From Batkoa obscura (taxonomy: Eukaryota > Entomophthoromycota > Entomophthoromycetes > Entomophthorales > Batkoaceae), in NCBI GenBank assembly GCA_030770535.1, contig JASVEC010000080.1:18332-82331 (forward strand): DNA of 64,000 nucleotides. The letters run 5' to 3'. The notes under the pieces were generated by a model. That model saw only the letters and a program-made list of their open reading frames with translations, did no database searches and was not told the origin of the DNA. Both the position numbers and the translations under genes were made by a program. Of the stretch, positions 1 to 11,068 are shown in pieces (position 1 is the first letter of the stretch; every line of letters starts with the position of its first letter).

Positions 1-790
1 TATTTTTTTGTTTTAAGGCTGTTTGATTTATCATCGACTTAAATTACTTGTTGATAAACTACTTGGTGAATAGGTCCACAAAGATTTTAAGTATATTTGC
101 TTTGAAACTAGAATCAACTATTGTTTCGCTTCACTTATCAAGTATTTGAACAGGATGTACAAATATATGTATATAGTAAAATCATCAGATTTGACTATTA
201 AATAGGGTAAAAGTAACATTGTTCTAACCAATTGCCGACGAAACATGACCTCCAGTCATAGCTAAATGTAAGCTTAGTTAATTTATAAATAATTATGCAG
301 TATGTGAAAACTAGGCTAAAATAGGACATAAGGGGATGTATTTTTTGTGTTTAAAAATTTTATTAATAATTTTTCCGCTCAAATAGTACTTAAAAGATGG
401 AAAAAGTAATGAAGTCAAAAAAATATGCCCTCATTGTAAATAAAGCTTATAAATAAAAACAAATTAAGAGATTGAATTATACGGGTTATTTTAGTTTGTT
501 GATAATTGTATTACCAGATACCCTAACCATAAGTTATTATGATTTCCTTTGCTATATAGAATAATAGTGTTCAGCTTTAAAGCTATATAAAGCACAAAAG
601 GCAATAACTAATATGAAATAAAACTAGTAGCTTTTGTAGATAAATATATATCTTGATAGGATATATAAAGACGTGGTATATGTTTTGTTTAAAACTATGT
701 AAAGTACAAGTTTGCCATATTTATATATTTATGTTAAAGTTATGGTTAAAAATAAGTACATGAATTTTGAAACCTAAAATTTGAGCTGAT
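1..790. other. AT-rich intergenic region
   Basis: No coding exon or RNA gene is recognisable here. The only structured item is a MITE-A copy at 332-432. Confidence 0.6.
332..432 (+). mobile_element. MITE-A copy 1
   Basis: This is a short non-autonomous element of about 98 bp. In the orientation called plus it begins GGGGATGTATTTTTG and ends in a run of A followed by CATCCCC or a variant, so the ends are inverted repeats of about 15 bp. The middle holds TTTTTCCGCTCAAATAGCG and GGAAAAAGT, which are also inverted to each other, so the whole element can fold back. Flanks are usually ATAT/TATA. It has no coding capacity. This copy has a slightly changed right end (TGCCCTCA). Confidence 0.75.
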
Positions 791-793
791 TAT

Positions 794-1735
794 TAAGGAT
801 AATTTATTACTATAAGAAGGTCTAATTTAATAGTCTTTGAATGTAAAAATAAAGCAAAAGTAAAGTAGAGAAAGGCAATAACATTGTTATCTTCTACCAA
901 TTTCACACCATCGTATTTAATGTTGATGTTGAAATAAGTGATATAACTACTTGATAACTTAATGCTCTTTAAATGCTTTAGATTGGTTAGATGTAATAAT
1001 ATCATTACTAAACGTTGTGTTAATTTCCTAGTATTTTATTGGTACTAAAGTTTATGTTCAAGATGATTTTGGAAGCATAAGGAGTTATAGCTTTGTTTAA
1101 ATGTAGTATCTTCAATTTAACAAATTTCCTTTAAATGGTATTTAACCCATCAATATCTAAATTATATCTGAGTAATTTTACTGTGCTTAATTTACTAGGA
1201 TTCACCAACTTAACAGCTTTAATTCTTCAGTACTTCCATCAAGTTTGAATAACTCAAATTGATTTAACAATCCCAAGGAATGACTGTGGCTATCTGAATA
1301 TATGCTTATCTGACTTAATTTTAGGAATACAGCACTTGTATCACCATTATTGTTGGCACTATTATCAATGGTAGAAAAACTGTTTCTATATTTATAATGC
1401 GTTAATTTTATATTTAAGCAATACTTCAAATAATGGAGATCAAAACAGATAAATTCAATGTTTCAGCAAAAATTCGTTTTCTTTAATGAATTTTCTTTGA
1501 TATTGTCAATACTTATAAGATTTACTTTGGTCATAAAGTGTATAGCTCAAATTATGCTTGATAACCATACTTATAACCTTAAGCAAGTATTTACCTAGAA
1601 AACATAACTCAAGTAGCTCTTCTAGATTTAGCAGTTTCAAGGTGTCTTCTAATAGGATGTCAAATAATTCATCAAATTGTAACACCATATGAAATAGAAT
1701 TAAAGAAACAAACAACTTGGTTCTTATCATGATCT
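794..1735 (-). pseudogene. Possible decayed F-box / leucine-rich-repeat gene
   Basis: The minus strand holds three short open stretches (about 1506-1730, 1202-1429, 793-1005) in different frames. The first reads like an F-box helix set, with LLNLEELLELCFLGKYLLK near residues 32-50. The later ones have leucine-rich-repeat spacing, for example FVKLKILHLNK near 1100 and LTNLKHLKSIKL near 975. F-box proteins with C-terminal leucine-rich repeats are common in this kind of fungus and this looks like one of them, either heavily spliced or, more likely, broken. No clean set of splice sites joining the pieces was found. It could also be chance similarity in AT-rich DNA. Confidence 0.3.
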
Positions 1736-2251
1736 TTCTAATTCACAATTATGATTTGAAACCAAAGTTATACATAGGTTGTTATGTAGGTATAGAAACT
1801 CTTAATTAAACTGCCGAATATTGCTTTTGTTTAGAGTCAATAAATGAGGATGTTTTTTTGGTTTCATTACTTTCTCCGTTTTTTAAGGACTATTTGAGCG
1901 GAAAGATTGTTAGTAAAGTTCTACAAAAAAAAATACATCCCCAAATAATGTTTAAATTAAGGTTGTTTAATGTATATGCGTCTTTATTTCTTTAGAAATC
2001 CAACTAAAAATTTCCAAATATTTAAATAATGGACAAAAATGAATGAAAAAAGATGGAATATGTAGTAATTAAACCTAAATCGTTCATATTAACAATATTT
2101 CATATGCTCATCTCAAGAATTCCTATATTTTATACCTAATGTAAATACTATGTCGTATTACTATAGCAACTATTAAACCATGAAGTAAAAGTACAAAATT
2201 GTTAATTTCAATTTATTATATACATAAAATAGAGTATAACAAGACATAAAC
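1736..2251. other. Intergenic region with one MITE
   Basis: This is the 3' side of the first transporter gene. Apart from the MITE-A copy at 1845-1943 nothing stands out. Confidence 0.6.
1845..1943 (-). mobile_element. MITE-A copy 2
   Basis: Minus-orientation copy. The left end is GAGGATGTTTTTTTGG, the right end is ACATCCCC. It carries the internal ACTTTCTCCG and GAGCGGAAAG arms. Confidence 0.75.
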
Positions 2252-3694
2252 TTAATTTACATTTTCCTTCTTATCTTGATTTACGCTAGAATCGAACTCA
2301 TTATTTAATTCAATATCGACTATTTCCTCTGTCTTTTCTACAAAACTTTTACCACTATTTTCTTTAGCAAAAAGGATTACAATGAAGGTAAGAGATAAAG
2401 CACACCATAATACAACGGATTGAACCAATGCATAGTTTGGCCTTCCATCTGGAAAACGGAAACTTTCACCTAATGCAGCCTCAAGTTGAGCTGCACAAGA
2501 AGAAATCATATTACCAAATTGATAAGTTAAACCAGGAAAAGTACCACGTATAGATGGTGGGGAAATTTCAGTTAAAAAGGCTGGAACAATACCCCATGCT
2601 CCTTGAACGCAAAATTGAATTAAAAAGGCACCCAAAATTTGGACTCCATAAGAATTTACTCCAGCAAAACCCCAAATCGGAACTATGAATAAGCCTATAA
2701 AACATATAAGAGCCATTGTACGACGACGGCCAAAATATTCGGAATACCATCCTATAAAGGTACCCCCTATGATGGCCCCTACATTTTGAACGATTACTGT
2801 AATGGATGCTTGGGATGGTGTATATCCTAATTGAGCCTTAAGATAGGTTGGAAAAAGATCTTGTGAACCATGGGACATGAAATTTAATGAAGTCATTAAA
2901 ATTACAATATGGATAAACAGTAGCCAATGATTCTTAAACACTACTCCAGTTTGTTTAATCCATCCTTTGGCACTTGAGCCTCCACTATTATGTTGCTTTT
3001 CTTTCTCTTGCTTCCAAGCTTCAGATTCGGGTACGAAAAATCTAATTAAAATACATAACAAGGCTGGGAAACTACCAATGTAGAACAAAGCTCTCCATCC
3101 TAAACTTGGAAAAACTGCCCAATAAATCAAAGCTGCAAGTAAATAACCAGTAGCGTAACCTTGCTGTAATATACCCGAAAATATACCTCTTGCCTCAGGT
3201 GGTAAAGTTTCCATAGCTAGAGAGGCACCTAAACCCCATTCACCACCCATGCATATACCAAAGATTGCTCTGACAGCAACGAATTGACCTAAATTAGTAA
3301 CGAAACCAGTACAAAGACCCATTAAAGAAAACAAAATAATATCGACCATTAATGGTATTCTTCTACCAAACCTATCGGCCAATAAACCAAAAATAATAGC
3401 ACCAACTGGACGTAATAATAAAGTAAGGGTGATGCCCAAAGACATTTGGGTATCAGTATAACCTAAGTCTTTACCCATATCATGTAATGATAAAGAAACT
3501 AAATGGAAATCAAAGGCATCTAACGACCAACCCATAAAAGCAGCAGCAAAAGTTAATGCTTGAGTACGATTTAAACTACCAAGGATGCGTAATGGATTTT
3601 TAACTGGTTTAGGTTTGGCAGTTATAAAACTATACCATCTTTCCCGCTTCTCTGCTTCCTCCACTTTCAATATCTCATTGTTAATTGTGCTCAT
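2252..3694 (-). CDS. JEN1: Jen1-type monocarboxylate/proton symporter (MFS)
   Basis: This intronless gene encodes a 480-residue major facilitator protein expected to import lactate, pyruvate or related short carboxylates with protons across the plasma membrane. About twelve hydrophobic segments are visible. The loop between TM2 and TM3 has the MFS signature LLADRFGRRIP (residues 104-114). The Jen1 family motif NxxS/THxS/TQDxxxT is intact as NFMSHGSQDLFPT at 271-283, with N271, H275, D279 and T283. Both tails are hydrophilic: the N-terminus starts NNEILKVEEAEKRERW and the C-terminus is acidic. The start is the only ATG before the conserved N-terminal stretch. A close paralogue lies 2.2 kb upstream in the same orientation, so the pair probably arose by tandem duplication. 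The exact substrate cannot be read from sequence. Confidence 0.9.
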   Translation of the reverse strand: MSTINNEILKVEEAEKRERWYSFITAKPKPVKNPLRILGSLNRTQALTFAAAFMGWSLDAFDFHLVSLSLHDMGKDLGYTDTQMSLGITLTLLLRPVGAIIFGLLADRFGRRIPLMVDIILFSLMGLCTGFVTNLGQFVAVRAIFGICMGGEWGLGASLAMETLPPEARGIFSGILQQGYATGYLLAALIYWAVFPSLGWRALFYIGSFPALLCILIRFFVPESEAWKQEKEKQHNSGGSSAKGWIKQTGVVFKNHWLLFIHIVILMTSLNFMSHGSQDLFPTYLKAQLGYTPSQASITVIVQNVGAIIGGTFIGWYSEYFGRRRTMALICFIGLFIVPIWGFAGVNSYGVQILGAFLIQFCVQGAWGIVPAFLTEISPPSIRGTFPGLTYQFGNMISSCAAQLEAALGESFRFPDGRPNYALVQSVVLWCALSLTFIVILFAKENSGKSFVEKTEEIVDIELNNEFDSSVNQDKKENVN

Positions 3695-4165
3695 TTAAGC
3701 TAATAAAAAAGTCAATTTTTTTATTCTCCTTTTTCTCGGTGGCTTTTTATACTTTAAATTTTCCTATTTACATAATTTTAAAATTCCTAGTGAATTATGT
3801 GGGATAGCCTTATATAGTCAACTGTCTATTTAAACTTGATTGTAACAGTTTTGGAATGCTAAGTTGCTTTCTCATATTCATTTTGCATAATCACACACTT
3901 ACAAATTAGCTGCTTTGTGCTACTGATGATAGTCATTTGACTCCATACTTTATTAATTAGAATTCTAACTTGATCAGTCATTTATAATTTACAAGTATTG
4001 TGTGGGATCTATTGAGATGTGAATGTTAAATTCAGGCTTTGTCTTAAACATTATGCTATTTTTGTTTGATGTTTACTTAATAAAGATGAATTACTATAAT
4101 GTTCATATCCGACTACAAACCGGATAGTAACAACGGTTTATTGAATTATCAAAATATAACAAAAT

Positions 4166-4232
4166 TTCGATTTTTTATTTTTTTATTTTTTATTTTTTTA
4201 TTTTTTATTTTTTTATTTTTTTATTTTTTATA
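4166..4232. repeat. TTTTTTATTTTT-type low-complexity tract
   Basis: About 65 bp consist of repeated runs of T interrupted by single A residues with a period of 7-8 bp. It lies about 470 bp upstream of the transporter start at 3694. Confidence 0.7.
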
Positions 4233-5416
4233 ATATAAATTTAAGTTAGCATAACAATTAACTTATTTGTATTTAAAATTTTAAAAATATATTTATATTT
4301 TATGCTGTAAAAATTTCAAGAATTTTTAAAATCTTCATCAAAAATTTCTAAAAATTTACTAATTTACTCCATTTTGGGCTAAATGAATGCTTTTGTGTCT
4401 TACTCAATTTAGTGATCGAATAAATCATCCTTAAAATAATAATGTTCATGTTTTGTTAACTGTATTACTTTATTGATAATTATTTATATGTATATATTTT
4501 ATTCAATTATCAATATAATTTTTGTTTAATATTTATTGCTGTAGTTTTGAAATGCAGACTATTTGTACTAACATTAAAAAATATTTTTGAGTTGGACATC
4601 ATTTAATCTTCCTATTTTTAGAAAAAAGATAGAACTGAGGATACTGTTCTATTCGCATGCAATATAAAAAACTTGAACTAATATATGTAAGTAATCAACA
4701 ACAAAATACATAAATGAAGCTAGGATGTAGCTACTTTTATACAGTAAGAGTACATTTCGATTTTTGGTGACCAAAGATATTGTTAAATGAGTAAGAATAT
4801 TCTTTTAATACATATAATGAAATAATAATACTTTATCATGATAAAATCTGTTGCCTTGTATTATTTTTATCTGTATATCCCTTTTTTCTAGAACAATCAA
4901 TTAGAACATAATTTTATTACTCACTTATAGTTATTATGTAGCATCAAGACATGAAGATCAAAACATAGATTATTTAAACTATTAACTAATACTTTCCTAT
5001 ATTTAATAAAACGGTAATTAAATATAATAATATATATTTATAATATTGAATATATTTAATAGGTAGGTAGTTACTAAACTTTCAAAATAAAATGTTAATA
5101 TTAATAAAAAATTTAAAATTCATCTGATGAATCACCTTAACGATCATTAAATCAATTTCGCCGCTCATAGCCTGTTATATATATACATATATTCCACGGT
5201 CACGATACTTTTGACTTATTTAAATTGGAACTTACTCCTTGACTTGAGAACTTCTATCAGTTGAAATATTATTCATCTAGCTTAATTGCCAACATACTTA
5301 ATTAAGTAAGTGTATATTTATTTTGATGCTAAATTATATATGTACTTGAATAGAAGTTTTAATCTTGTGTTTTTGCAATATTGAATGCTTTTTGAATTTC
5401 AGAAGTAAGGTAAGGT

Positions 5417-5514
5417 GTGGCAGTATTTTTTTGATTTCATTGCTTTTTCCATTTTTCAAGCGTTATTTGAGTAGAATAATTGCTAGTAAAATTCTTAAAC
5501 AAAAAAAACAACTC
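5417..5514 (-). mobile_element. MITE-A copy 3 (degenerate ends)
   Basis: The internal part (TTTCATTGCTTTTTCC and the GAGTAGAAT arm) is clear. Both termini have diverged; the right end reads CAACTCCATA. Confidence 0.6.
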
Positions 5515-5941
5515 CATATTGTAATATCTATTGTAGTAGATAAAAAGGTAATAATAACAAAACATGACATTGTATAAATATTATAGTATAGTAATTAATA
5601 AATAATAGAAATAAAAGAAGTTTTTTTAACGATTATATACATTTATAGACTTTAAAAACCAAAATCATTTAATTTAGTTTAAGATTTATTTTTAATTCGA
5701 TTTTGAAAGCTAAAATAAATATCGTAATATTATTTAAATTTAAATTATAATTCATATTTGATGTAAAAGTCAATTGTATAGTTTAGTTTTTGTTATAACT
5801 TATTTGATAAGAAACATACAGCTAAGCTAAAAATTGATGATATGGTTTAAAAGATATAAATTTCACAATAAATTGCCATTAACTTTATAAAAAAATCTAT
5901 TTAAAGTATCATGAATATGAGCAAAAGTTTATTATAAATAA

Positions 5942-7375
5942 TTAAATATCATCCTTCTCTTTATCAGTAACAGTATGATCAAAAGCGTCCTTAAGTTCCA
6001 TTTCTTTTTCAGATTCAGCTACAACAAACTCTTTACCGCTATTTTCCTTACATAGAAGCGCAATAATAAAGGTTACTGAGAGTGCACACCATAGTACAAT
6101 AGATTGTATTAAGGCATAATTTGGATGTCCATTTTCCAATCGAAATTTTTCTGAGAAAGCAGCTTCAAGCTGACCAGCTGAAGCTGATATCATAGCACCT
6201 ATTTGATAAGTTAATCCAGGAAAGGTACCACGTATAGAAGGTGGAGAAGATTCAGTTAAAAAGGCTGGCACTACGCCAAAAGCACCTTGTATACAAAATT
6301 GTATTAAAAAGGCACCCAAAATTTGGATTCCATATGAGTGGACTCCAGCAAAGCCCCAAATAGGCACCATAAATAATCCTATAAAACATATCAAGGCAAT
6401 ACTACGTCGACGACCAAAATATTCGGAATACCAACCAACTAATATACCACCAATAATAGCACCAATATTTTGGACAATTACAGTAATAGATACTTGTGAA
6501 GGTGTATAATCTAATTGAGCTTTAAGGTAAGTTGGGAAAAGATCTTGAGAACCATGGGACATAAAACTAATGGAAGTCATAAACAAAATCATTTGAATAC
6601 ATAATAACCAATGTTTTTTAAATACTATAGCAACATCCTTAATCCAACTTTTTGCACTTCCTCCAATCTTTTCTTTTTGTTTCTCTTTCTCTTGTTTCCA
6701 AGCTTCAGACTCAGGTACAAAAAATCGGATTATTATACATAATAAAGCTGGACAGCTACCAATATAAAATAAGGGTCGCCATCCAATATTTGGAAATACT
6801 GCCCAATAAACTAGGGCTGCTAATAAGTAACCAGCTGCATAGCCTTGCTGTAATATACCAGAGAATACCCCTCTTGCTTCCGCTGGCAAAGATTCCATAG
6901 CCAAAGAAGCACCTAAACCCCATTCGCCACCCATACAAATACCAAAAATTGCACGTATAATAATAAATTGAGTCAAATTAGTAACAAAGCCAGTACATAA
7001 ACCCATGACTGAAAATAATATAACATCAATCATTAAAGGTATTCTTCGTCCAAACCTATCAGCCAATAATCCAAAAATTAAAGCACCAACAGGACGTAAC
7101 AATAATGTCATTGTTATACCAGTGGACATTTCAGTATCACTATAACCTAAGTCTTGACCAATATCATGTAAAGCAAAAGAAACTAAATGAAAATCAAAGG
7201 CATCTAATGACCAACCTAGAAATGCAGCTGTAAAAGCTAAAGCTTGAGCTTTATTTAAACTACAAATGATTGAAAATGGATTTTGGACTGGCTTTGGTTT
7301 AGCAATTATAAAATCGTACCATCTCTCCCGTTTCTTTGCTTCTTCTACTTTTAATATTTCATTGTTTTTGCCCAT
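5942..7375 (-). CDS. Jen1-type monocarboxylate transporter paralogue (MFS)
   Basis: This intronless gene encodes 477 residues and aligns end to end with the transporter at 2252-3694, including the MFS signature LLADRFGRRIP and the second-half equivalent YFGRRR. It has about twelve membrane segments. In the Jen1 substrate motif the first position is changed: it reads SFMSHGSQDLFPT at 270-282, so the asparagine is a serine while H274, D278 and the threonine are kept. In yeast Jen1 this asparagine influences substrate handling, so altered affinity or specificity is a reasonable inference. The frame is fully open and conservative differences dominate, so it is probably functional. Only the hydrophilic tails are poorly conserved between the two. 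Confidence 0.88.
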   Translation of the reverse strand: MGKNNEILKVEEAKKRERWYDFIIAKPKPVQNPFSIICSLNKAQALAFTAAFLGWSLDAFDFHLVSFALHDIGQDLGYSDTEMSTGITMTLLLRPVGALIFGLLADRFGRRIPLMIDVILFSVMGLCTGFVTNLTQFIIIRAIFGICMGGEWGLGASLAMESLPAEARGVFSGILQQGYAAGYLLAALVYWAVFPNIGWRPLFYIGSCPALLCIIIRFFVPESEAWKQEKEKQKEKIGGSAKSWIKDVAIVFKKHWLLCIQMILFMTSISFMSHGSQDLFPTYLKAQLDYTPSQVSITVIVQNIGAIIGGILVGWYSEYFGRRRSIALICFIGLFMVPIWGFAGVHSYGIQILGAFLIQFCIQGAFGVVPAFLTESSPPSIRGTFPGLTYQIGAMISASAGQLEAAFSEKFRLENGHPNYALIQSIVLWCALSVTFIIALLCKENSGKEFVVAESEKEMELKDAFDHTVTDKEKDDI

Positions 7376-7904
7376 TAAAGTTTATGTTGATAAACAAGGT
7401 AAAAAGTTTTTGTTTTTTATAATAACTCGAGTTCCTTTATATACTCATTTAATGACAATTGTTTCGTTTCAAGTTTTGGACTTTAAATTTAAGGTTCCTT
7501 ATAAAGGCATTTACTCATTTACAAACTAAAATTTTGGATACATTATGCTATTTGGTCTATTTTTATCAAGTTAAATTTTATTTTTGTCAATTTTTAGCAA
7601 TAATGAATTCAAGCCCATTGTCTAATTTAACTTTAAATAATAAAATTGAAAATCTCCTGCTATAAAAAGGGGATCGATGAACGGAGTGTTCAACCTAAAA
7701 TAATAATTGCATAAATTAATAGCTATACAAAGATACATAATAATAGTACTACTGGGATTTGAAAATAAATTGTTCATAGTGTCATGCATATTATGAAGTT
7801 TTATTTTTCGACAAAAGTACATTCTGTATTATTGCTTTTATGTACAGTTTTTCTAAATTTTAGCATAAGGACGCAACGTTTATCTTGTATTACTTGCAGC
7901 ATAT

Positions 7905-8001
7905 AGAGATGTATTTTTTTGTTTAAGAATTTCACTAATAATATTTCTGCTTAAATAATGCTTGAAAATGCAAAAATCATGAAGCTAAAAAAATATCCCC
8001 A
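7905..8001 (+). mobile_element. MITE-A copy 4
   Basis: Plus orientation. Starts GAGATGTATTTTTTTG and ends TATCCCC followed by ATATAT. Confidence 0.7.
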
Positions 8002-8353
8002 TATATTTTTTGATTTTATCAAATTACCACACACTAGAAATTCTTATAAACAATAAACTAAAATAAAAAGACAGAGCTGTTACAGCTCTATTGTAACCTA
8101 ATTTGTAGCGATTTTTAGAGCCAATTGTTTGATTATTCGAGTTTTTTGGATCCTGACCCTTAGATTTTAACTTAACTTTAGTTAAATTCTACTGTAAAAA
8201 TAAACAGTTAATTAGGTTGCAATAGAGTTGCAACTGTAATTATAATTTCATTCTTAACAAATACCGCTTTTCTAACTAATGTTTTTATATAATATTTTTA
8301 TAGTATTTATTATATAATTTCTTGAAATGATATTGAACAAGTATTTGTATAGT

Positions 8354-8447
8354 GGTGTGTTTTTTTATTCAAGAATTTTATTAACAATCTTTCTGTTCAA
8401 ATAACGGTTAAAAATCGAAAAAGTGATGAGACCAAAAAAATATCCAC
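8354..8447 (+). mobile_element. MITE-A copy 5
   Basis: Plus orientation. Starts GGTGTGTTTTTTT and ends ATATCCACA. The internal arms are partly eroded. Confidence 0.65.
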
Positions 8448-8654
8448 ATATATTAAACTTTATCTTTTAAAATTTACTTATTTTATAAATATTATTTATA
8501 AATTAATAAATTATAATTCTAAAATAAAAAAACTGAGTAAAAGTTTTGATTATTTAGCAAAACAACATTACATTTTTTCAACTTAAAAATTAAATTAAAA
8601 TAGCATTCTACAAAATTTATTAAATAGATTTATAACTAGTTCAAACTTTTAAGT

Positions 8655-8751
8655 GGGGATATATTTTTTTGTTTAAAAATCTTACTAAAATTTTTTCGCT
8701 CGAATAGCGTTTAAAAAATGGAAAAAGTAATGAAACCAAAAAAGATCTCCA
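8655..8751 (+). mobile_element. MITE-A copy 6
   Basis: Plus orientation. Starts GGGGATATATTTTTTTG and ends AGATCTCC. The centre keeps CGCTCGAATAGCG. Confidence 0.7.
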
Positions 8752-9637
8752 AATGCAAGGCTTTTTGCAAAAAGATCAAAATTTTTATTTAATTTTTTTA
8801 CTTTATAATATCTTCATTTAAGCTATTAAATACTTTATTTAGTTATATAAATTTATGTGTAAAGTAACAGCTTATGATAATTAAATAAGCAGATTTTTCT
8901 TTCAAAATGTATATTTTTAAGTCATAATATTCAATGCTATTACTATTGTGATTTTTTAATACTGTTAGAAAAATAAAGTTGTAGTTTAAAAAAACCTATT
9001 ATATTATTATTACAGTCTGTTGCTTTGCACATAAAATTATTTAAAATAAATCAAATCGTAAAAGCGTTATAGAGTAAAAAGGTCGGATAAAAGTTTTGAT
9101 TACCATTTAGTAAAATACTTTTATATTTATTCCAATTTAAGTTTAAATTGGAGTTATAAAATCGATCTAATAAGACAAACTGCATAGAAAATTACTTAAT
9201 CAGTTAAAAAAATGTTCCAGAAGATGGATTTAAGTTATATAAATTATAACAGAGTAAACAACTTATCTAACATGGTTAAGGGTGTAATCTTTGACAGGTC
9301 ACTATCCTGTCTTTTATTAAGAGCATCGTTTAGTATAGCCTTAGCTTAACTACATATGCCAAAAAGTATATATAACTAATACAAAGTTAATAACATAGAT
9401 ATTCATACTATCAAATAGGATGTAAAAACAATATTTGATATATTTTTATTTTTATTGAACTTTATTTCGCCGCTTCTTATTTTGAAGATAATCCCAAGCA
9501 TTAAAATCTAGGAAGTTTTAAAGTAATTAGCCCAAAGCTTGGTATAGAAAGTAAGTCTACGACCAACTAAAATTAATCAGTCTGATCTTTCAATTAAAGG
9601 GTTTTTATTATGGAAGTGCAGTTTAGACTTTCAGATT

Positions 9638-11068
9638 ATGATTTTCTGGAGGCGCAGTTTAAATTTTAAAATTAAAAAGGTATATAATCGTGGTAATGTG
9701 AATCTGCTTCTATCAACAAATTCTATTTTTCCCAAAAGCTACAGTGCTCCAACGACCATGTTACCGTTACTTATCAGTAATTTTATTATTGTAAACTTTT
9801 CAATAGCTAATACTATTATGCCTGAAGAAGGAAATAAACAACAATTTACATGGATGGCCTATGGTGCTACAATCAGAGTATGGGGAAAAAGAGGTACCTT
9901 TGGTGCCAACCGCTTAATTGCTAGAAAGGATCTTATGCGTATTGCTGCTAATATTGCACGTTTTGAACCTGTAATCATGATTGTTAATGATTCAAAGGAT
10001 AAAGCTGAAGCTAAAAAGTTCTTAGATCAAGTTGTCCTTGAACCTATTAGTGCATTGTCTGATTCTTATGAAGATGGTGCTATTTTTACTGGTGGTAAAT
10101 CGTTGCCCGAGATCCAACTTAGTAATATACAATTTGTTATTCAACCTGTAGATGATCTATGGATTCGTGATACAAGTGCTATTTTTGTTACCGATTCCAA
10201 CCAGTTACTGTATGGTGTAAACTTTAATTTCAATGGTTGGGGTCAAAGTGATACTGGAGCCAAAGGATGGAAAGAAGACAAAAATAAGGCTGCTAATGGT
10301 ATTCAATACCAGCCTATTGAAAACGATCAAAATATTGCTGATTTCACTATAAGTCAAACAAAAGCTATTAAAATATCAACTTGGCTTGTTATGGAAGGAG
10401 GTGGTATTGAAGTAGATGGAAAAGGTACAGCTATATGTACCGAAAGTTGCATTATTAATTCCAATCGCAATCCAGGGAAAACTAAGGCAGATATAGAGCT
10501 GGAACTTGAACGTACCCTTGGCGTCAAGAAGGTGTTATGGTTGCCAGGCGTTAAAGCTAAAGATATTACAGATGCACACATTGATTTTTATGCACGTTTC
10601 TCTGGAAATGGGCACATTATCTATACCTTAGATAATGATCCCAGCTCGCCTGATTATAAACCAACCTTATTTAACAAACAAATTTTACAGAACATTACTG
10701 ATGTGTCTCAAAATAAGCTGATTCCAGTTCCATTAAACACACCTGACCTTTTACTAGTACGTTCAACAGTTATAGCAAGAAATGGTTGGAGTCACAATAG
10801 TACCAACTTTAATAGTGATGTCTTTGCAGCAAGTTATGTTGGCTTCCATGCTGGTGAGAAATATGTATTAATGTCTCAATATGGTGACCCTAATGCTGAT
10901 CTCGTTGCATTTAAAACTTTGAAGGATTTGTTTAAGGGTAAGTTGATTATACAAATCACGGTGGATGGGATTTCTAACGGTGGAGGTACAATTCATTGCT
11001 CTACCCAACAATCCCCTTTAATACAAAGAAAGGAGAGTTGTCCAATTCGAAACGAACATTCTGATTAA
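9638..11068 (+). CDS. Agmatine deiminase / bacterial-type peptidylarginine deiminase family protein, probably secreted
   Basis: The ORF runs 476 codons without introns. The enzyme domain begins around residue 60 (MPEEGNKQQFTWMAYG) and carries the family's active-site blocks: WIRDTSA near 177, EGGGIEVDGKGTAICTE followed by NRNPG, DAHIDFY with H314, and NGGGTIHCSTQQ with the nucleophilic C454. The family hydrolyses guanidino groups of agmatine or peptidyl-arginine to ureido groups and ammonia. The ATG at 9758 (residue 41) is a likelier start because it opens a hydrophobic stretch (LPLLISNFIIVNFSIA) that looks like a signal peptide, which would leave a 436-residue precursor. Lack of introns and the bacterial-type family suggest possible old horizontal transfer, but this is inference. 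The 3' part from 10151 is duplicated directly downstream. Confidence 0.85.
   Translation: MIFWRRSLNFKIKKVYNRGNVNLLLSTNSIFPKSYSAPTTMLPLLISNFIIVNFSIANTIMPEEGNKQQFTWMAYGATIRVWGKRGTFGANRLIARKDLMRIAANIARFEPVIMIVNDSKDKAEAKKFLDQVVLEPISALSDSYEDGAIFTGGKSLPEIQLSNIQFVIQPVDDLWIRDTSAIFVTDSNQLLYGVNFNFNGWGQSDTGAKGWKEDKNKAANGIQYQPIENDQNIADFTISQTKAIKISTWLVMEGGGIEVDGKGTAICTESCIINSNRNPGKTKADIELELERTLGVKKVLWLPGVKAKDITDAHIDFYARFSGNGHIIYTLDNDPSSPDYKPTLFNKQILQNITDVSQNKLIPVPLNTPDLLLVRSTVIARNGWSHNSTNFNSDVFAASYVGFHAGEKYVLMSQYGDPNADLVAFKTLKDLFKGKLIIQITVDGISNGGGTIHCSTQQSPLIQRKESCPIRNEHSD

Larger units (their letters stand above)
3695..5941. other. Intergenic region between the two transporter genes
   Basis: This 2.2-kb stretch contains the promoter of the downstream transporter gene, a T-rich low-complexity tract at 4166-4232 and a degenerate MITE-A copy at 5417-5514. 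No coding exon was recognised. Confidence 0.6.
7376..9637. other. Intergenic region with three MITEs
   Basis: Three plus-orientation MITE-A copies (7905-8001, 8354-8447, 8655-8751) occupy part of this stretch. It also contains the divergent promoters of the second transporter and of the deiminase gene. A short hairpin GACAGG/CCTGTC sits at 9293-9311. No exon was recognised. Confidence 0.6.

Noticed and set aside
9293-9311. Hairpin GACAGG...CCTGTC as a terminator or regulatory RNA
   Set aside because: A 6-bp stem is too short to support a call in a eukaryotic spacer.
10354-10581. Minus-strand open frame inside the deiminase gene, repeated identically at 11696-11923
   Set aside because: It lies antisense to conserved active-site codons and is duplicated only because the host segment is.
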